In this document: positions 31,523-34,233 of the stretch, in pieces | Layout: each line of letters opens with the position of its first letter | Position numbering within the stretch: position 1 is the stretch's first letter | DNA from: Amphimedon queenslandica | Lineage: Eukaryota > Porifera > Demospongiae > Haplosclerida > Niphatidae | DNA length: 34,233 nucleotides | Assembly: GCF_000090795.2 (NCBI RefSeq) | Contig: NW_003546390.1 | Location: 173,123 to 207,355 of the forward strand | Direction: 5' to 3' | Notes under the pieces: generated by a model | The model's database searches: none | What the model was told of the DNA's origin: nothing | Seen by the model: the letters and a program-made list of their open reading frames with translations, nothing else | Translations under genes and position numbers: made by a program

Positions 31523-31715
31523 GACAGTACATGTGATGTTTTTAACTTTCAGTTAATATTATTATTATTGTGACACACACACACACTCTCAGTGTTATTG
31601 CTATTGACTGAACATTGCAGTTGTAGAGTAGTTCATTTTAGTTATCAAAGGAAACTATTAATAATCAACAAAAGCAGCAAAATGGCTAACAGTCAGTTTT
31701 AGTAGTACCAGCAGG

Positions 31716-33728
31716 TCAATATTTCAAGGCGTTGTTAAACAACACCTCATACATCTCCTGCTGTCCAGAAGTTGGTGTAGGGAATCCATTGGCTTTGATG
31801 TATTCCTGTAGTTTATCATGTCATTAACTATTTGTAATAATAATAGCATTTACCTCCAACTGCTCAAGACTTGCTTTACCATTTTCAATACTTGATCCTA
31901 TTCCACTATCATAACTGGAATATCGATCCTGCATATCCAGACATTAATAATAGATGATGATCATTAGTTATACCTTGACACATTTCTCCATCACACCTTG
32001 ATTAAACAACTCCACAGCACACATCAAACCACGAGCAAAACTATCCATAGCACCTAACAATTAATAAATAACATTAATTAATTAATAACAGTTTACTAAC
32101 CAATATGAGCTATAAATAGATCTTGAAGATCAATCGATTCTCTACGAACTTTACAATCAAAATTAAGACCCCCTGGGGCCAGTCCGCCCTGCTCAATAAT
32201 AGCCTAAACAAGAAGATTATTAAAAATTGTTACTAATTCCAATACCTTCATTATTAAAGTAGTGTTCTTAATTTCCATTGGGAACTGATCAGTGTCCCAT
32301 CCCAGATCAGGCGATCCTGTATTGGAGTCAATGGAGCCAAGCATACCAAACCTGTATGGGATACATTATTATTCATTTCATTTCATTTTATTCTTTTTTA
32401 CTTTGAAGCTACCACTACATCGTGTTCATGACCATGTCCTGCTAGTGTAGTATGATTGGGCTCAATGTTTAACTAATAAATAATAATCAATAATAATGAC
32501 TTCGTATACTCAATACCTTGAAATCTGTATCAAGGCCATACGTCTTTAAGAAAGAGATGACAGTTTGTGCATCTGTAAAGGACAGATATACATGTAAATC
32601 TCTTTATCAGGGTGACTCTAACACCAGTGGTGCATGTATCGAGGACCATACCGTAGTCATATTGATGTTTAGTTGGCTCTTTTGGTTTTGGCTCAATAAG
32701 CAATTGGCCAGTGAATCCTATCTTCTTCTTGTAAGCTGTCAGTGAATAAGTAATAATAATAATAATAATAATATCAATACCTTACCGACAACCATTTTGA
32801 AAAATGCTCCCATGTGATCCAGCTCCCTCCTGACATCAGTATTAAGTAAGGTCTGATACCCCTCACGCCCACCCCAAAATACTAATTATAATATTCACAA
32901 TTATTATAATAAAATATTAACTCACCAAATCCCTCGGCTCCTAGTTTCTTGGCTACTTCTAATCCTTTCTTCACTTGAGCTCCTGCCATTGCAAATACGT
33001 GTGCGTCAGGACTGGTGCTCGCTCCATTGGAGTACATTGGGTGAGCAAAGAGGTTACACGTTGCCCATAAAAGTTTAACTCCAGTTTTATTCTGCAGCTC
33101 AAGGGCTAAGTCGGTCATCTCATCAAGGTTCTTATTAGTTTGTTCAAGAGTGTCCCCCATTGGAGCAATATCCCTACCAATTATGAACATTAATTACAAC
33201 AAAGTGTTATATACCTGTCATGGAATGTCCAATACTTCAAACCCATTTTAGTAAAGAACTCAAAACCAGCTCTCAATCTTCTCTTGGCATTTTCAATAGT
33301 ATCAGTTCCATCATCCCACGGTCTATTGATAGTGGGAAACCCGAATGGGTCTGCCCCTATTAATTAATAATTAAATATTTTAGTAATAAGCATTTATGTA
33401 CCGGTTCCCCTAAAGCTGTGCCAAAAGCAAGCTGAGAAACGCAACCAGTCGGCCATAGACCTTCCCATAACAACCTAATGAAGACTTTAGAGTACAGTTT
33501 TAATAATAGCATCTGGTAGTACTTGAGTTGGATTGTAATGACGAAAGCAAAGAACATTATCAGGGCTAGCATCAGGAGAGTATGGTATCACGGGTATACC
33601 TAGAGTTACACATTACAACCCGCCAATTAATTCAGTATAATCTGACCTGGAAAAAATTCATCTGAATCTTTCCACTCCATGCCATTTTCAGTCCTGCTTC
33701 TCTTTGTAGAAGGAGCAAAAGAAGACAT
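31716..33728 (-). CDS. Xylose isomerase, 14 exons
   Basis: Fourteen exons (33728-33647, 33599-33523, 33474-33402, 33356-33215, 33173-32926, 32881-32786, 32735-32652, 32572-32517, 32472-32402, 32351-32246, 32203-32101, 32053-31974, 31928-31854, 31805-31716) join in frame to 460 residues. It starts [16 protein letters not shown] with no obvious secretion signal. The TIM-barrel family blocks are unmistakable: [82 protein letters not shown] and [11 protein letters not shown]. Active-site and metal residues H123, D126, E254, K256, E290, H293, D318, D329, D331 and D361 sit at a constant +22 offset from E. coli XylA. The enzyme interconverts xylose and xylulose (also glucose and fructose). It is a class II-length protein, rare in animals. 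Confidence 0.96.
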
Positions 33729-34233
33729 CGTACAATATATCCACCCCTTAAACAGTGCAGCAAGCATGCAACTACCAGCCACACCTCCATGTGGTTTCCG
33801 TATACCTCAGGATATTATGGATTTGGGATATAGTCTAACCAACCACTGAATGCAGTGCTCTTCACATCTATTCCATATTGTATCCGGCTAAGTGGACAAT
33901 AATTGAAGAGGAGAGGATAAAACTTTATAGAAATTTCTATCCTGATGACCACCATTTGTTCATGAATATCATTATTGCTTTGATGTGTTACCTTGTTATA
34001 CAAGTACATTCATAGCATAACACATAATACCTTATTTTTACAATGTAAATATGCCTACATTTGCTTTACTGAGCACATTGCTACCACCATATATACCATT
34101 ACCATCGCCTACATTAACTTACCACCTGAGATATCCTAAATATAACACCGTATATGACCATAATAATGTTTCTTAATACTTAATACCATATACCATTATG
34201 GTAACTACCTCCTACCATTACTACCTGTGACCC
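33729..34233. other. Upstream of xylose isomerase; no gene seen
   Basis: AT-rich sequence with no supported coding frame. A GCCACACCTCC box lies near 33778 and degenerate ATACCATTACCAT repeats lie at about 34090-34215. The xylose isomerase promoter is presumably in the left part. Confidence 0.4.

Noticed and set aside
33815..34009. Short frame upstream of xylose isomerase
   Set aside because: AT-rich, no conserved features, no splice context tying it to a gene.

Overview
The window is nuclear DNA of a compact, AT-rich, intron-dense animal genome, most likely a demosponge (the gene set and structure fit Amphimedon queenslandica or a close relative). Genes carry many short GT-AG introns (often 40-80 bp), lie 60-200 bp apart, and encode typical eukaryotic proteins. 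The species call is inference; the eukaryotic, intron-rich nature is read directly from exon joins that restore frame and conserved motifs.

Layout, left to right: a partial membrane protein (-); QTMAN/GTDC1 tRNA-queuosine mannosyltransferase (-, 7 exons); PGAP4 GPI-GalNAc transferase (-, intronless) head-to-head with ETF1/eRF1 (+, intronless); EXOSC4/RRP41 (-, 8 exons) head-to-head with a small single-pass membrane protein (+); ACTR6/ARP6 (-) head-to-head with a four-KH FUBP/KHSRP protein (+, about 20 exons); UCHL5/UCH37 (+, 10 exons); a PNPLA6/7 neuropathy-target-esterase homologue (-, 7.7 kb) head-to-head with TBC1D13 (+); PORCN/Porcupine (-, 10 exons) head-to-head with an ER-anchored CREB3-like bZIP factor (+); a NUDT18-like Nudix hydrolase (-) head-to-head with a four-span membrane protein (+); and a complete 14-exon xylose isomerase (-). 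Orientation alternates almost perfectly: starts are paired across short shared promoters and ends are paired tail-to-tail 68-193 bp apart.

The genes do not form one pathway. They are mostly housekeeping functions: translation termination, RNA decay, tRNA modification, chromatin, deubiquitination, lipid hydrolysis, Rab regulation, Wnt acylation, ER stress transcription and nucleotide sanitation. The xylose isomerase is the unusual metabolic gene; its metal and catalytic residues all appear intact.

The introns hold the non-genic structure. A repeat family built on a 177-bp tandem unit and a palindrome occurs in several introns in both orientations. A perfect pentanucleotide array of about 123 units fills one PNPLA6/7 intron. 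A (TG)62 tract abuts a PORCN 3' splice site. A 76-bp AAT/ATT hairpin intron sits between the zipper and membrane anchor of the CREB3-like gene. There is also a 98-bp MITE-like pair, an 87-bp tandem array and a 21-bp minisatellite. I found no tRNA, rRNA or CRISPR array.
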